DNA from: Brumimicrobium sp040882265
GTDB lineage: Bacteria; Bacteroidota; Bacteroidia; Flavobacteriales_D; Crocinitomicaceae
Assembly: GCA_040882265.1 (NCBI GenBank)
Contig: JBBEBO010000001.1
Coordinates: 1 to 48,791, forward strand
Length of the DNA: 48,791 bases
Direction of reading: 5' to 3'
A program made the position numbers and the translations under genes. The notes below the pieces were generated by a model, which saw only the letters and a list, made by a program, of their open reading frames with translations, did no database searches and had not been told where the DNA came from. Of the stretch, positions 1 through 9,866 are shown in pieces. Positions within the stretch are counted from its first letter, which is position 1. Each line of letters starts with the position of its first letter.

Positions 1-1055
1 TAAGCTCCTGCCCACGATTCTGAACCAGTTTTGAATTTAGATTCTTGAAAAATTAAAGATGCGAGCAACCTCCAATCCCAGCCATATTTTTCAGCTGCTA
101 TTTTAATTTCATTGTCATACGGAGAAATAACACCTCCGTTGATTGAAGAGTACTCCTGTTTTGCTTTACCAGAAAAAGAAGACATATTTAAATACTTGTG
201 TTTAATGTAATGGTACGTAGAGGTCTTCATAAAGTCTTTTAACCAAGCATTTAAACGTTTTCGAAGCAAAGGACTGGATTTACGTATTCCAAAAGCAATT
301 TTTTGTTTTACACTTAACTCTAGTGTCGCATCAATATTCGGGTAGAAACGCTGATTGATTAAAGCCACATTTTTATCAGTTACAGTGTAGTCAATAAATC
401 CTTTGGAAACCATTTCTATTACATCTTCAGGTATAACGTTACCATCAAGCCCTTTTAAAAAAATTGTGTCTCCGAGCTCACTTTGTAAGTTGATTAACCG
501 CTCGTAATAACTTGAGTTTTTCCAAACGTGTATAGTTTTTCTAGATAATTGATCAGGTTCAGTAATTAATTCTTTTTTCCATTGACTTTTTCTTTTCTTT
601 TTCCAATCATCAGGTTTTCTTTGAATAAGAACTTGTGAAGTACGCATAAAAGGTTCTGAAAAATCTATATTCCTTCGTCTTTCATTTGTTATAGTATAAT
701 TACACGAAATTAAATCACCTTCCCCTCTGTTTAATTTATCAATTATTTCATCCAGATTTTTAACTACTTGTATTTCTAATTTAACGCCTAAATCTCTTGC
801 GAATTCTTTTAGAATTTCATATTCAAGCCCCATCTTTTGACCTTTATAAATAAAATAACTTGTAGCACTATTCTCAGCAAGTACAATAAGTTTATTTGCT
901 TTAAGAATTTCTTTTAGGTCGCCCTGTGCTTCTAACTGGGCATTTCCTACTACTACATTGTCTTTGTCAGACCTATCTTGACATGATATAAACAATGCCA
1001 GTAATAAAAGGAGCACCCAAAATTTTGCAATATGTTTATTGATTGTTTCTTTCAA
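1..1055 (-). CDS. mltF: MltF-like membrane-bound lytic murein transglycosylase (3' end beyond window)
   Basis: Lipoprotein that should cleave peptidoglycan glycan strands at the outer membrane. From the start at 1055 the N-terminus has a hydrophobic stretch (about residues 13-24) ending at Cys25, a probable lipidation site although Phe at -3 is atypical. Residues about 50-290 resemble a periplasmic solute-binding domain (SBP_bac_3 type). The last visible residues begin an SLT transglycosylase domain: SLIFQESKF followed by SWAGA, where the Glu of QES is the expected catalytic acid. The C-terminus lies outside the window. No ATG is available in frame upstream of the signal; I chose the TTG at 1053-1055, with AGGA about 15 bases before it, so the exact start is uncertain. 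The solute-binding plus SLT order is the MltF architecture. It is separated from the next minus-strand gene by about 200 bp and is probably a separate unit. Confidence 0.8.
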   Translation of the reverse strand, partial: MKETINKHIAKFWVLLLLLALFISCQDRSDKDNVVVGNAQLEAQGDLKEILKANKLIVLAENSATSYFIYKGQKMGLEYEILKEFARDLGVKLEIQVVKNLDEIIDKLNRGEGDLISCNYTITNERRRNIDFSEPFMRTSQVLIQRKPDDWKKKRKSQWKKELITEPDQLSRKTIHVWKNSSYYERLINLQSELGDTIFLKGLDGNVIPEDVIEMVSKGFIDYTVTDKNVALINQRFYPNIDATLELSVKQKIAFGIRKSSPLLRKRLNAWLKDFMKTSTYHYIKHKYLNMSSFSGKAKQEYSSINGGVISPYDNEIKIAAEKYGWDWRLLASLIFQESKFKTGSESWAGA

Positions 1056-1261
1056 GTTAAATGTTATGTTCCTAAATATACAAAAAATAATTCATCATTT
1101 CTTTAATGTATAACCTGAATTCTTAATTTTAAATGATTTTTTAAAGCTAAATAAAGGTATTAGCTGTTACTTCAATTGATTTTAACTCTATTTATATGTT
1201 AGAATTTAATTTTAACATAAAATTGATAACAGCAAATGAAGCAGTGATTATAAAAATAGCT

Positions 1262-1873
1262 TTAACTTTTTATGTTTAGAAATTTTATTTTTGCTTCTTC
1301 CATGAATTTATAAAAGACTGATTCAATTTTAATTTCATGCTTTTTATAAACTATTGTGGCATTATTTAGATTGTTTTCAAAAGAAATGCGTTTTGCCAAA
1401 CCAGATGCTGCCATATTTAATCCTTCAAGTTTTTTATAACGCAATAGCCATGATTTTTCATGCATCAGTTGTAATAAAAAAATAAATTCTTTTGGATATT
1501 TAAATACTTTACCTTGTTCAGAAAAAAGTTGATTTGAGGGTTTTAAAGCATAGTTAAAGAATTCTTTAGTGAAATCATTAAGGCTTTGATGATGGAATTT
1601 CTTCCAATTTTTAGCAAGTAAGTGATCCATGTACAAATCAATTGCTATAGTTGCTACTTTTGGTAATTCTTTATAAAGTGTATCGTTTAAAAATTTAAGA
1701 ACTAAAGGGTTTTTATCTATGAAATCATCAATTTGTCTATGTAAAGTAACTCCTTCTTGGACTATTTTCGGTAAATAAGTATAATCTGCACCTTTCACAA
1801 AATCCCCATATAAATTGGCCATCATTAAGTTGTGGTGATTACCAGAAAGGTAAAGATGACCAAGGAAATTCAT
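1262..1873 (-). CDS. acpH: Acyl carrier protein phosphodiesterase-like protein (AcpH/DUF479)
   Basis: Likely removes the 4'-phosphopantetheine group from acyl carrier protein in the cytoplasm, by homology to AcpH. The 203-residue length is normal for the family. The family's opening pattern MNFLGHLYLS is present, followed by GDFVKG (about 23-28), LHRQIDDF (about 44-51) and YMDHLLAKNW (about 81-90); the conserved His and Asp residues in these motifs fit a metal-dependent HD-like fold. It follows the PorP/SprF gene on the same strand after 23 bases, so it may be the last gene of that operon although no functional link is evident. Bacteroidota homologues have rarely been tested, so the family assignment is firmer than the substrate. 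Confidence 0.82.
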   Translation of the reverse strand: MNFLGHLYLSGNHHNLMMANLYGDFVKGADYTYLPKIVQEGVTLHRQIDDFIDKNPLVLKFLNDTLYKELPKVATIAIDLYMDHLLAKNWKKFHHQSLNDFTKEFFNYALKPSNQLFSEQGKVFKYPKEFIFLLQLMHEKSWLLRYKKLEGLNMAASGLAKRISFENNLNNATIVYKKHEIKIESVFYKFMEEAKIKFLNIKS

Positions 1874-1896
1874 AGATTAGTCACATTGATGTATCA

Positions 1897-2901
1897 TTAA
1901 TATATGAATTTTCCTTTGCGATTAAGTATAATGTCATATTTTAAAGCAACTTCAAATCCACCTACACTTGATGTGGCTGGAAGCATACGATTAATGTTTG
2001 AATCATAGGATGCTGCTATTGTCAACCCTTGAAATCTATATGAAAAATTAGCAATTATACCTTCTCCATATCTATGGTAAAGTCCAAAAGAAAATATGGT
2101 TGGTCTATAAAAATCAGTACGAATAGAAGGATCTTGAAGATAGAAATCAAAGTTAGAACCATAAACAATATTTCTATTTGGTCCTTGAAGCATCACCATA
2201 ACTTGAGGTGAAATACCAAAAGAACTTAATTTAAATCTATAGTTAGCTCCAGCTTGTGCAGTATATCTTCTAAATAGTGCGTCTTCAATATTGAAATCTA
2301 ATTGTGGTTGCGTTATATGTTGGACAGCAGCTCCAAAATAAATTTTTCTAGAGTAATCCATTTTATAGGTGTATTGCAATCCAGCACTTACATCAAAATT
2401 TGTAGAGGCAGCTGTAGGAGTCTTTTCGCCTGGTATAGATTGATCAAATTCATATCCAATCCATTGACTATCCCAAGTTAAATTACCTGAAGAAAGAGAC
2501 CTCTGATAAAGCCCTGGTTGAACACCAAGCGAGATAAAGTTGTCCTCATTAAAAAAGAGGTGATAGGCTAAAGGTATGTTTATTTGTGTAACAGAATATT
2601 TTCCATCACCACTCATATCATTTAAAAACGAACCACCCACACCTAAATAACCATTTCTTGTACTGGATCTAAATAATTTACCCTCAACAGAGGCTGAAAT
2701 TGTTTGAAATGGATTTTCTGTAGCAGTAAAGTATTGATATCTAAAGTTTGAGAATAATTGTATATCATTATCATTTGTCCCAACGGAAGCTGGGTTATAT
2801 TGCATATGATTAAGAAACCACATGCTGAAATTTCTACCTTGTTGTGCATAAGACACAAAGCAAGTACCTATAATACTTAAAGCAAATATTGCTAACTTCA
2901 T
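1897..2901 (-). CDS. PorP/SprF family type IX secretion system membrane protein
   Basis: Outer-membrane beta-barrel-like protein of the PorP/SprF family, which assists surface delivery or anchoring of particular T9SS substrates. A signal peptide is visible (residues 1-19, ending SYAQ), followed by the typical family opening with MWFLNHMQYNPASVG (about 27-41). The rest is a run of alternating polar and aromatic residues expected of membrane beta strands, ending at an aromatic residue (KGKFIY). 334 residues is the usual length. Its start lies 7 bases after the stop of the PKD/type B secreted protein, and this order (large type B substrate, then PorP/SprF) is the known arrangement, as in SprB-SprF. 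I therefore infer it serves its upstream neighbour. Confidence 0.9.
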   Translation of the reverse strand: MKLAIFALSIIGTCFVSYAQQGRNFSMWFLNHMQYNPASVGTNDNDIQLFSNFRYQYFTATENPFQTISASVEGKLFRSSTRNGYLGVGGSFLNDMSGDGKYSVTQINIPLAYHLFFNEDNFISLGVQPGLYQRSLSSGNLTWDSQWIGYEFDQSIPGEKTPTAASTNFDVSAGLQYTYKMDYSRKIYFGAAVQHITQPQLDFNIEDALFRRYTAQAGANYRFKLSSFGISPQVMVMLQGPNRNIVYGSNFDFYLQDPSIRTDFYRPTIFSFGLYHRYGEGIIANFSYRFQGLTIAASYDSNINRMLPATSSVGGFEVALKYDIILNRKGKFIY

Positions 2902-2908
2902 AATTATG

Positions 2909-4576
2909 TTATTTTACTAATGTAATATTTCCACTTTTTTCTCCACTCTGCCCATCTATGAGGTCATATTCAAGAGTGTATACGAAAACACCTTGGTTCA
3001 ACTCTTCACCCTCATGGGTTCCATCCCATCCTTCTTCAATGTCAGTGGTGCTAAATACCATTTGTCCATAACGATTAAATATTTTAAAATCAATTGAAGT
3101 AATACCAATACCTTTTACCTCTATAAAATCGTTATAACCGTCGTCATTTGGTGAAAAGGCAGAAGGAACATCTACTACGTCTTCGAAATTGACTGTAACT
3201 AGAACTGTGTCACGACCTGTACAACCATTAGGCCCCGTAAGGCTTGGGTAATATACAATTGTTTCGTACGGAGTAGCAGTAACCTCTAAGCATGTGTCAC
3301 AATCTAAATGATCAAATGGATCCCAGAAAAACTCTCCTTGATCTGTGTGGCTAGCATATATTTCTGCAGCTCCACCAATGTCAATTATAGTATCGCCATA
3401 TCCGTACACATTAGGTGGTTCTAAAACTGAAACCGGGATCGCAATAGAGTCAGAGCCTGCTGAATTACTTACAACTAATGATATGTCATAATTTCCTGTT
3501 GTATCAAAACACACTTCAGGAGGATTTTGGTCAAAAGATAACTGAGGATCCCCTCCTTCGAAAGTCCACTCCCAATTTGTAGGGAAATTTAGAGAAGAAT
3601 CAGTGAAATTAATACAGTCTCCTTCACATATTATCATTGTATCCATTGTGAAATTAGCTACTGGAGTACATTCTGTAACATCAATGATTTGGGTTGTAGT
3701 ATCAGTACCATTATCCCCTTCAACAATAAGCATTACTTCAAATGAACCTGCGTTTGAAAATGAAATTTCATCAGGATTTTGAGTGTTACTTGTTGCAGGA
3801 ACGCCACCTTCAAAAGTCCAAGACCAATTTGTTAAATTAGTTCCTGATGATGTGTCAAAAAAGTCTACACTGTCACCTCTGCAAATATTATTAGATGAAG
3901 CATTAAAATTAGCTGTTGGGTCATTGTTTGAAGCAAAGAGTCTTAAATTATTTACAGCAAATGAAGGCATTCCATCAGTTCCGTCATTGTTATTTCGCCA
4001 ATGAAAAGCAAAACGAAGATCTGCTTGGTTTTCTGTAGCAGCAGGTAAAGCTACTGTTTCTTCAGCCCATTCTCCTTCAAGTGTTCCACAAGTAGCGCCA
4101 GGAGTTTGTGTCCAAAAGACATTCCAAGTTGTTCCGCCATCTACACTGTATTCAATTTCAGCAAAATCGACACCACTTTCCCCAACTCCTATCCAATCGA
4201 AAACAAATTCCAAATCTGTTTCTCCAACAGTGGAAATAGGTTGAGTGTATGCAGCTCTAAGATTTGTTTCCACAAAAACAGAATTACTTCCATCACCTGG
4301 GTTGTAGACAGCTCTAGTTTCTATACAAGAGGGTCCTTGACATCCTATAAATAAAGTGTTGTCTCCATTGTTAACTTCAGCACAATCGGGTGGAGCTACT
4401 CCACCTTCGGCATCACTAATCTTCCATACGTTTGCATCAGCCTCATTGTTGCCTGTTTGCATTGTAATGTTCCAATCAGCAGAAGAGGTTTCAAAATCAT
4501 CATCCCAAAGTAAAGTTTGTTGACCAATTGAAACGCTTATAAAAAGCGATGAGAAAAACGCAGCTAAATATTTCAT
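2909..4576 (-). CDS. Secreted PKD-domain protein with type B T9SS sorting domain
   Basis: Surface or secreted protein exported through the Sec and type IX systems. Residues 1-18 form a signal peptide. Residues about 22-215 look like a beta-sandwich of the MAM/choice-of-anchor kind (opening DDFETSSADWN). Two PKD-type domains follow, at about 222-300 and 308-386, each with the W-x-W-T-F-E-G-G pattern before the N-P pair. The last ~85 residues are a gliding-motility-associated (type B) C-terminal domain: PSAFSPNDDGYND, FNRYGQMVF, GWDGT and a terminal NITLVK. It is the first gene of a probable operon with the PorP/SprF gene 7 bases downstream. Its ligand is unknown; the domain content suggests adhesion or glycan binding rather than catalysis. 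Confidence 0.88.
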   Translation of the reverse strand: MKYLAAFFSSLFISVSIGQQTLLWDDDFETSSADWNITMQTGNNEADANVWKISDAEGGVAPPDCAEVNNGDNTLFIGCQGPSCIETRAVYNPGDGSNSVFVETNLRAAYTQPISTVGETDLEFVFDWIGVGESGVDFAEIEYSVDGGTTWNVFWTQTPGATCGTLEGEWAEETVALPAATENQADLRFAFHWRNNNDGTDGMPSFAVNNLRLFASNNDPTANFNASSNNICRGDSVDFFDTSSGTNLTNWSWTFEGGVPATSNTQNPDEISFSNAGSFEVMLIVEGDNGTDTTTQIIDVTECTPVANFTMDTMIICEGDCINFTDSSLNFPTNWEWTFEGGDPQLSFDQNPPEVCFDTTGNYDISLVVSNSAGSDSIAIPVSVLEPPNVYGYGDTIIDIGGAAEIYASHTDQGEFFWDPFDHLDCDTCLEVTATPYETIVYYPSLTGPNGCTGRDTVLVTVNFEDVVDVPSAFSPNDDGYNDFIEVKGIGITSIDFKIFNRYGQMVFSTTDIEEGWDGTHEGEELNQGVFVYTLEYDLIDGQSGEKSGNITLVK

Positions 4577-4854
4577 ATTATATAGGTATTCTTAAGTTCA
4601 AATACTAAACAAGTTCCAAAAATAATGAAAATAATAGATTTATTGAAAAAAATTATTGAAAGATATTCTGTGTTGTTATCGATTATACTTATAATTTTGA
4701 CATCGAGACAATCACTTTTTTATTATTGATTACGTAATTTTTTTGTTTTAAAACACTGTTTAATTATCGATTTAGTCAATTTAACAGTTTGTTTTTTAGT
4801 GAAGTGAGAGTTTTGTTGCTTTGAATTATATTGTTATTATTTAATTGATATACT

Positions 4855-5436
4855 ATGCTAGGTTTAAAACTTCCCACAGACCCAAGATGGGTGAATATTG
4901 TTGAAAAAAATATTGAAGAAATATTAACTGATCATGCTTATTGTGAACAGAAAGCTGCTTCGAACGCCATTACAATCATAGTGAAGTTCCCACAATATCC
5001 TGATGTGGTTGATGCTATGGCTGAATTAGTGAAGGAAGAAGTCGAGCATTTTCAAATGGTGCATAATGAAATTTTGAAGCGTGGATTAAAGTTAGGGAGA
5101 GAACGGAAAGATGATTATATCCACGACCTACTAGGTTTTATTCGTAAAGGAGGCGATGATGAGCAACAATTTGTAGAAAGAATGCTTTTTGGTGCTATGG
5201 TAGAAGCTCGTAGTTGTGAACGATTTCGAATTTTATCTGAAGAATTGAGTGATGAAAACCTTAGGAAATTTTATCGTGAATTAATGGAAAGTGAAGCTAG
5301 ACACTACATGATGTTTCTGAAGTTTGCAAAGAAATATTCTAAAAAAATCGACGTTGACCTACGTTGGAAAGAGTTCTTAGAATTTGAAGCAACGCTAATG
5401 AGTAAATATGGTAAACAAGAGTCAATTCATGGATAA
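4855..5436 (+). CDS. miaE: tRNA-(ms2io6A37) hydroxylase-like protein MiaE
   Basis: Di-iron monooxygenase that hydroxylates the isopentenyl group of ms2i6A at position 37 of certain tRNAs. The four-helix ferritin-like iron ligands are all visible: Glu31 (HAYCEQ), Glu62-x-x-His65 (EEVEHF), Glu117 (VEARSCERF) and Glu146-x-x-His149 (ESEARHY). The 193-residue length fits the family. It stands alone on the plus strand, divergent from the PKD gene across 278 bases of AT-rich sequence, and is followed after 83 bases by the YfhO-like gene. Nothing in the sequence shows its regulation. The hydroxylase assignment rests on the iron ligands and overall similarity. Confidence 0.9.
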   Translation: MLGLKLPTDPRWVNIVEKNIEEILTDHAYCEQKAASNAITIIVKFPQYPDVVDAMAELVKEEVEHFQMVHNEILKRGLKLGRERKDDYIHDLLGFIRKGGDDEQQFVERMLFGAMVEARSCERFRILSEELSDENLRKFYRELMESEARHYMMFLKFAKKYSKKIDVDLRWKEFLEFEATLMSKYGKQESIHG

Positions 5437-5519
5437 AGTTTTTCATGTTACTTTTTGTATTCTTATTTTGATTCCAACACTTTTATTATCTTCATCCCCG
5501 AATAATTAAATATACCGTT

Positions 5520-8500
5520 ATGCCAAACATTAATTTCTCGCAAATTTTTAAAAAAAATTGGATTCATTTATTAGCAATTGGTCTGTTTTTAGTCATCACC
5601 TTTATTTACTTTCAGCCTCAATTTACAGGTCATCGTTTGAATCAGCATGATATTGAGCAATATCAAGGAATGTCGAATGAAACGAAACACTTTAGAGAAA
5701 TTCATGATGCAGAGCCACTTTGGACAAACTCGATGTTTGGTGGAATGCCAACCTATCAGGTTTCAACAATTTATGAAGGGAATTTACTCAAAAAAGTAAC
5801 TAAATTTTTAGGTTTTGGCATGAAGTCTCCAGCTGGAATTTTTATATTATACCTAGTTGGATTTTATATTATGCTGTTATGTATGAGAGTAAATCCAAGG
5901 GTCGCTATTTTTGGGGCACTTATATTTGCATTCTCTTCTTACTTTATAATTATATTACAAGCAGGGCATAATACAAAGGCTGCAGCAATAGGGTTAATGG
6001 GGCCAGTTATTGGGGCATTTTATATGGCGTATCGCTATAATTTAAAATGGGGAATCTTACTTTCTACTTTGTTTATGGGGCTTCAATTATCCTCAAATCA
6101 TTTTCAAATCACTTATTACTTAGGGATTGTTTTAGTTGGTTTAGGTGTTGCAGAATTAGTGAGAACATTTAAAAAAGTTCAATGGAAACGATTTTTAACT
6201 GCAACAGTAGGAATCCTTCTCGCTTACTTCTTCGCTTTAGGTATAAATTATGGTAATGTTTCATTAACCAATGATTATGCAAAACATACCACTAGAGGAG
6301 GAAATGACATTACAATAAATACAGATGGCACGACCAACAAAAGCAAAAGTACAACAGGTTTAGATAAAGATTATATTACGCAGTGGAGTTACGGAATTGG
6401 TGAATCAATGACGCTTCTTTCGCCAAATATTAAAGGTGGTTCAAGCTCAGCGATTCAAAATAGTCAATTTGCTGATAAGTTGAGAGACCCTGATATGCGG
6501 AGAAATGCAAATGTAATAGGTCAAAATAATGTCTATTGGGGAGCTCAACCTTTTGTCTCTGGACCAGTTTATCTTGGGATTATTGTATTTTTTCTAGCTT
6601 TACTAGGAATGGTCTACTTGAAAGGTCCTATGAAATGGGCTTTGGCAGCAGTAACTATTCTTGCGCTAATGCTATCATGGGGTAAAAATTTTATGGGTTT
6701 AACAGACTTCTTTTTAGAATACCTTCCAGCATACAACAAATTTAGAGCTGTTACAATTGTACTGGCTGTTGTTGAATTAACAATACCATTGCTTGGTGTA
6801 TTATTTTTGAATAAATTATTTAAAAAGCGAGAAGAAATAAAAAATAATATTAAACCATTATTTATAGCATCTGGTGGTCTTTTAGGGATTATGATATTGC
6901 TAACTTTTACAGGTTTAGGCGATGGTTATTTATCTCCTGAAGAAAAAGATATGGCTTATAATCCAGAAGGTTATATAGAATCTAGAAAAGCTGAATTTAG
7001 GCAGCAAATTAGGCAAGAAGATCCAAGAGTTTTGGAACAAAATGGTATTGATATCAATAATAAAGAACAAATCGAAAGTATCATTGAACGACAAGTTCCA
7101 ACAGTGAATCAAATAGATAAGCAATTCAATGCATTGGTTGATTTTAGAACATCAATTTATCAATCGAGTATGGGAAGGTCGATTTTATTTTTGATTATAG
7201 GTATAGTTTTGGTACTTATTTATTTGTACACTACGGTAAGAAAAGAGCTAATTTTAGTTGGGCTTGCTTTATTTACAGTTGGAGACTTAATCAGTGTTGA
7301 TTTAAATTACTTAAATAACAAAAAGCAAAAGAACAATAGGAATTATGTGCATTGGATTGATGATGAAGATTTTGAATTTCCACTAGCTCCAACTCAAGCC
7401 GATAAGCAGATTTTGCAAGCAGAGACAGCAAATAATCCTGAGCTAAAGAAGAAAATTGACAATGTTCAGGTCAAAAAAGAGGGGCGTAGGGGCAATGTAA
7501 ATGCAAATGCGTTATGGTCCAAAAAGTTTCAGACTTTAAACATGAATACGAATTATCGTGTTTATGAATCTCAGGCTGGATTTTCAAGTTCACGCCCGGC
7601 ATACTTCCACAAAGCACTTAATGGTTACCACGGCGCGAAGTTAAGACGTATTCAAAACGTTAAAGATTTCCATATAGATAAAGGTAATATGGCGATCTTT
7701 AATATGTTCAATGTGAAATATTTTATTAACCAAGGTAAAGCACAGACTAATCCAAATGCATTGGGTAATGGTTGGTTTGTAAAAACTTTAAATGTACAAC
7801 CAAACCCAAATATGGAGTTGTTGGCATTAGGTGATTTATTTTTGATTGAAAATCTCGATAATTCACTCGAATTATTTGTGAATGGAGAGAAAGTTACAAA
7901 AGATACAATCACTGGACAAGAAAAAGTTTTCTTGGTTAAAAATGCTGACACCCTCTTCAAAGGTGTAAATCAAATTACAAGATCAAAAATGAGTTCGGCT
8001 TTTGTAAGAGATGTAAATGGAGAAATGAGTTGGATTCCATCAAAAGAGTTGGAAAAAGATACATTAGATAGTTTTGATAAAATTATTGAATTAGAACAAG
8101 CTCATTCATTTAATCCGAAAGAAGAAGCAATAGTAAGTAAGGAAGTTGCGGACGATGTTTCTTCACTTCAATATTCTGGTGTAGGAGAAGTAGCGTTTAC
8201 TTCTTATTTGCCAAATGAGTTGAAATACAAAGTGAAAAGTGACGACAAACAGTTTTTAGTGTTGTCTGAAGTATATTATCCTGATGGTTGGAAAGCCTAT
8301 TTGGATGGTGAGGAGATTGATATTCATCGCGTGAATTATTTGCTGAGAGGTTTGGAAATTCCAGCAGGAGATCAAGAGTTGGTTTTGAAGTTTGAGGTGG
8401 CGAAGTTTGAGACAGTAAATACTGTTGCTTTCATTGGATCTTTAGTTTTGTTCTTATTAATAATAGCTAGTTTTACTCGTGATTTTATTTTAAGAAATAA

Positions 8501-8546
8501 AGCAACCGTTTCGGATGAAGAATTAGATAATGAGACAGTTGACTAG
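5520..8546 (+). CDS. YfhO-family multi-pass membrane protein
   Basis: Very large (1008 residues) inner-membrane protein of the YfhO group, related in layout to GT-C glycosyltransferases. An N-terminal transmembrane helix (about 14-30) is followed by a conserved acidic loop (NQHDIEQYQGM, about 41-51) of the kind that holds catalytic residues in GT-C enzymes, then about ten further helices to about residue 460, one or two near 545-595, a long soluble domain, and a final helix near 965-985. Shortly before it is the conserved YYPDGWKAYLDGEEID segment typical of YfhO C-termini. In Bacillus, YfhO has been linked to glycosylation of cell-wall polymers. Here it lies 122 bases upstream of the polysaccharide cassette, which would suit a sugar-transfer role, but no substrate can be read from the sequence. 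Confidence 0.82.
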   Translation: MPNINFSQIFKKNWIHLLAIGLFLVITFIYFQPQFTGHRLNQHDIEQYQGMSNETKHFREIHDAEPLWTNSMFGGMPTYQVSTIYEGNLLKKVTKFLGFGMKSPAGIFILYLVGFYIMLLCMRVNPRVAIFGALIFAFSSYFIIILQAGHNTKAAAIGLMGPVIGAFYMAYRYNLKWGILLSTLFMGLQLSSNHFQITYYLGIVLVGLGVAELVRTFKKVQWKRFLTATVGILLAYFFALGINYGNVSLTNDYAKHTTRGGNDITINTDGTTNKSKSTTGLDKDYITQWSYGIGESMTLLSPNIKGGSSSAIQNSQFADKLRDPDMRRNANVIGQNNVYWGAQPFVSGPVYLGIIVFFLALLGMVYLKGPMKWALAAVTILALMLSWGKNFMGLTDFFLEYLPAYNKFRAVTIVLAVVELTIPLLGVLFLNKLFKKREEIKNNIKPLFIASGGLLGIMILLTFTGLGDGYLSPEEKDMAYNPEGYIESRKAEFRQQIRQEDPRVLEQNGIDINNKEQIESIIERQVPTVNQIDKQFNALVDFRTSIYQSSMGRSILFLIIGIVLVLIYLYTTVRKELILVGLALFTVGDLISVDLNYLNNKKQKNNRNYVHWIDDEDFEFPLAPTQADKQILQAETANNPELKKKIDNVQVKKEGRRGNVNANALWSKKFQTLNMNTNYRVYESQAGFSSSRPAYFHKALNGYHGAKLRRIQNVKDFHIDKGNMAIFNMFNVKYFINQGKAQTNPNALGNGWFVKTLNVQPNPNMELLALGDLFLIENLDNSLELFVNGEKVTKDTITGQEKVFLVKNADTLFKGVNQITRSKMSSAFVRDVNGEMSWIPSKELEKDTLDSFDKIIELEQAHSFNPKEEAIVSKEVADDVSSLQYSGVGEVAFTSYLPNELKYKVKSDDKQFLVLSEVYYPDGWKAYLDGEEIDIHRVNYLLRGLEIPAGDQELVLKFEVAKFETVNTVAFIGSLVLFLLIIASFTRDFILRNKATVSDEELDNETVD

Positions 8547-8668
8547 AATACTTCAACTATCGAATTAATCTAGTGATTATTTATTTAGGATGTGTTCTGT
8601 TATTATTTAAAAGTTGATTGATAAATAATTTGTTGCCTTAAATATAAAACTAATAGACAAATAGAGTA

Positions 8669-9865
8669 GTGAAAATAAAAGATACATTGAATGCAATTGA
8701 TGTTTTTCAGAAAACAGTTGATTATTGGAATGAAAAGTCTTTTAGTGGGAAAGATGTAAGTGATATACTTGCAACACCATTATTTATTTGGCTTAATAAA
8801 CTTACGACTAATTATAAATGGGGAAAATATGTTTATTATCCATTTATACAAACAGTAAATAGATTTCCAAATGTGTTGAGAAATACATTTAATTTAAATT
8901 CAAATAACAAGTATCCTCAAGCTCATGCAGTTATTATAAGAGGTTTGATTCAAGTTTATAAACAGAATCAAGATGAAAAATTAAAAGCACTAATTTTTAA
9001 ATTATCTGATGAGATTCTTGAAATGAGAAATAGAGACTACGAATACCTTTGTTGGGGACAGCCTTATAATTGGCCTTCAAAAAGCCTTATGAAAGCTAAT
9101 GTACCAAGGACAACAGTTACATCACAAGTTGCTTCAGCATTTTTAGATATATTTGAAACTTTTAACGATGATAAATTTCTTACATATGCCGAGGAGTGCT
9201 GTGAGTTTTATATAAAATATTTAAACTATTCAGAAGATTCAGATGGAGACATTTGCTTTAGTTACACCACTAAAGATCACTATCATGTGCATAATCCAAG
9301 TATGATGGCGGCTGCTGTTTTACAGAGAACATTTTATCATAATGGAAATTCTAGGTATGGAGAAATTAGTGAAAAAGCATCTAATTATACTGCTAAATAT
9401 CAAAATGATGATGGTTCTTTTTATTACAGAGGTAAACCCGATAATATAAAAGGTATGATTGATAATTATCACACTGGTTTTGTACTTGAATCATATCAGG
9501 AACTAAAAAATTACTCGAAAGGAAATTTTAAATATGAGAAAACGCTTCAAAAAGGTATAAAGTTTTATGTTGATAATTTCTTTGATGATGGTAGAAAGCC
9601 TAAGTACAGACCAAATAAATTATACCCTATAGATATTCAAGGTTGCGGACAAAGTTTAATTACGTTAACTATGAGTAAGGATAGTGAACACATAAATCAA
9701 AAGTTAATTAATGATGTTTATAATTTTACTATAGATAAGTTCTTCAATCAAAATGGGTACTTTTACTATAGATATTATACGAGTTCAAGAGTTGATAAAA
9801 ATGCTTATATAAGATGGGGAGATTCATGGATGATTAGAGCACTAGGTTTGATGATAAATAAATAA
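8669..9865 (+). CDS. Predicted alpha/alpha-toroid protein of a polysaccharide cluster, function unknown
   Basis: 398-residue protein with no signal peptide or membrane segment; I do not recognise a named family with confidence. Its pattern of paired helices separated by aromatic, glycine-rich turns (WGQPYNWPSK near 130, NDDGSFYYRG near 248, IDNYHTGF near 262, IDIQGCGQS near 319, WGDSWMIRALG at the end) is what one sees in (alpha/alpha)6 barrels such as six-hairpin glycosidases, glycan lyases and epimerases. Conserved-looking His, Tyr, Trp and Asp residues at these turns could line a sugar-binding cleft. The start is a GTG at 8669; no in-frame ATG gives a better fit. The stop is followed one base later by the next ATG, so it is first in the polysaccharide operon. 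A glycan-modifying role is inferred from context only. Confidence 0.6.
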   Translation: MKIKDTLNAIDVFQKTVDYWNEKSFSGKDVSDILATPLFIWLNKLTTNYKWGKYVYYPFIQTVNRFPNVLRNTFNLNSNNKYPQAHAVIIRGLIQVYKQNQDEKLKALIFKLSDEILEMRNRDYEYLCWGQPYNWPSKSLMKANVPRTTVTSQVASAFLDIFETFNDDKFLTYAEECCEFYIKYLNYSEDSDGDICFSYTTKDHYHVHNPSMMAAAVLQRTFYHNGNSRYGEISEKASNYTAKYQNDDGSFYYRGKPDNIKGMIDNYHTGFVLESYQELKNYSKGNFKYEKTLQKGIKFYVDNFFDDGRKPKYRPNKLYPIDIQGCGQSLITLTMSKDSEHINQKLINDVYNFTIDKFFNQNGYFYYRYYTSSRVDKNAYIRWGDSWMIRALGLMINK

Positions 9866-9866
9866 T

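Noticed and set aside
1..1055. Plain ABC-transporter solute-binding protein
   Set aside because: The C-terminal visible residues contain the QESKF and SWAGA motifs of an SLT transglycosylase, so the MltF architecture fits better.
7652..7960. 102-residue minus-strand frame inside the YfhO-like gene
   Set aside because: Fully inside a long conserved gene on the other strand and without recognisable features.
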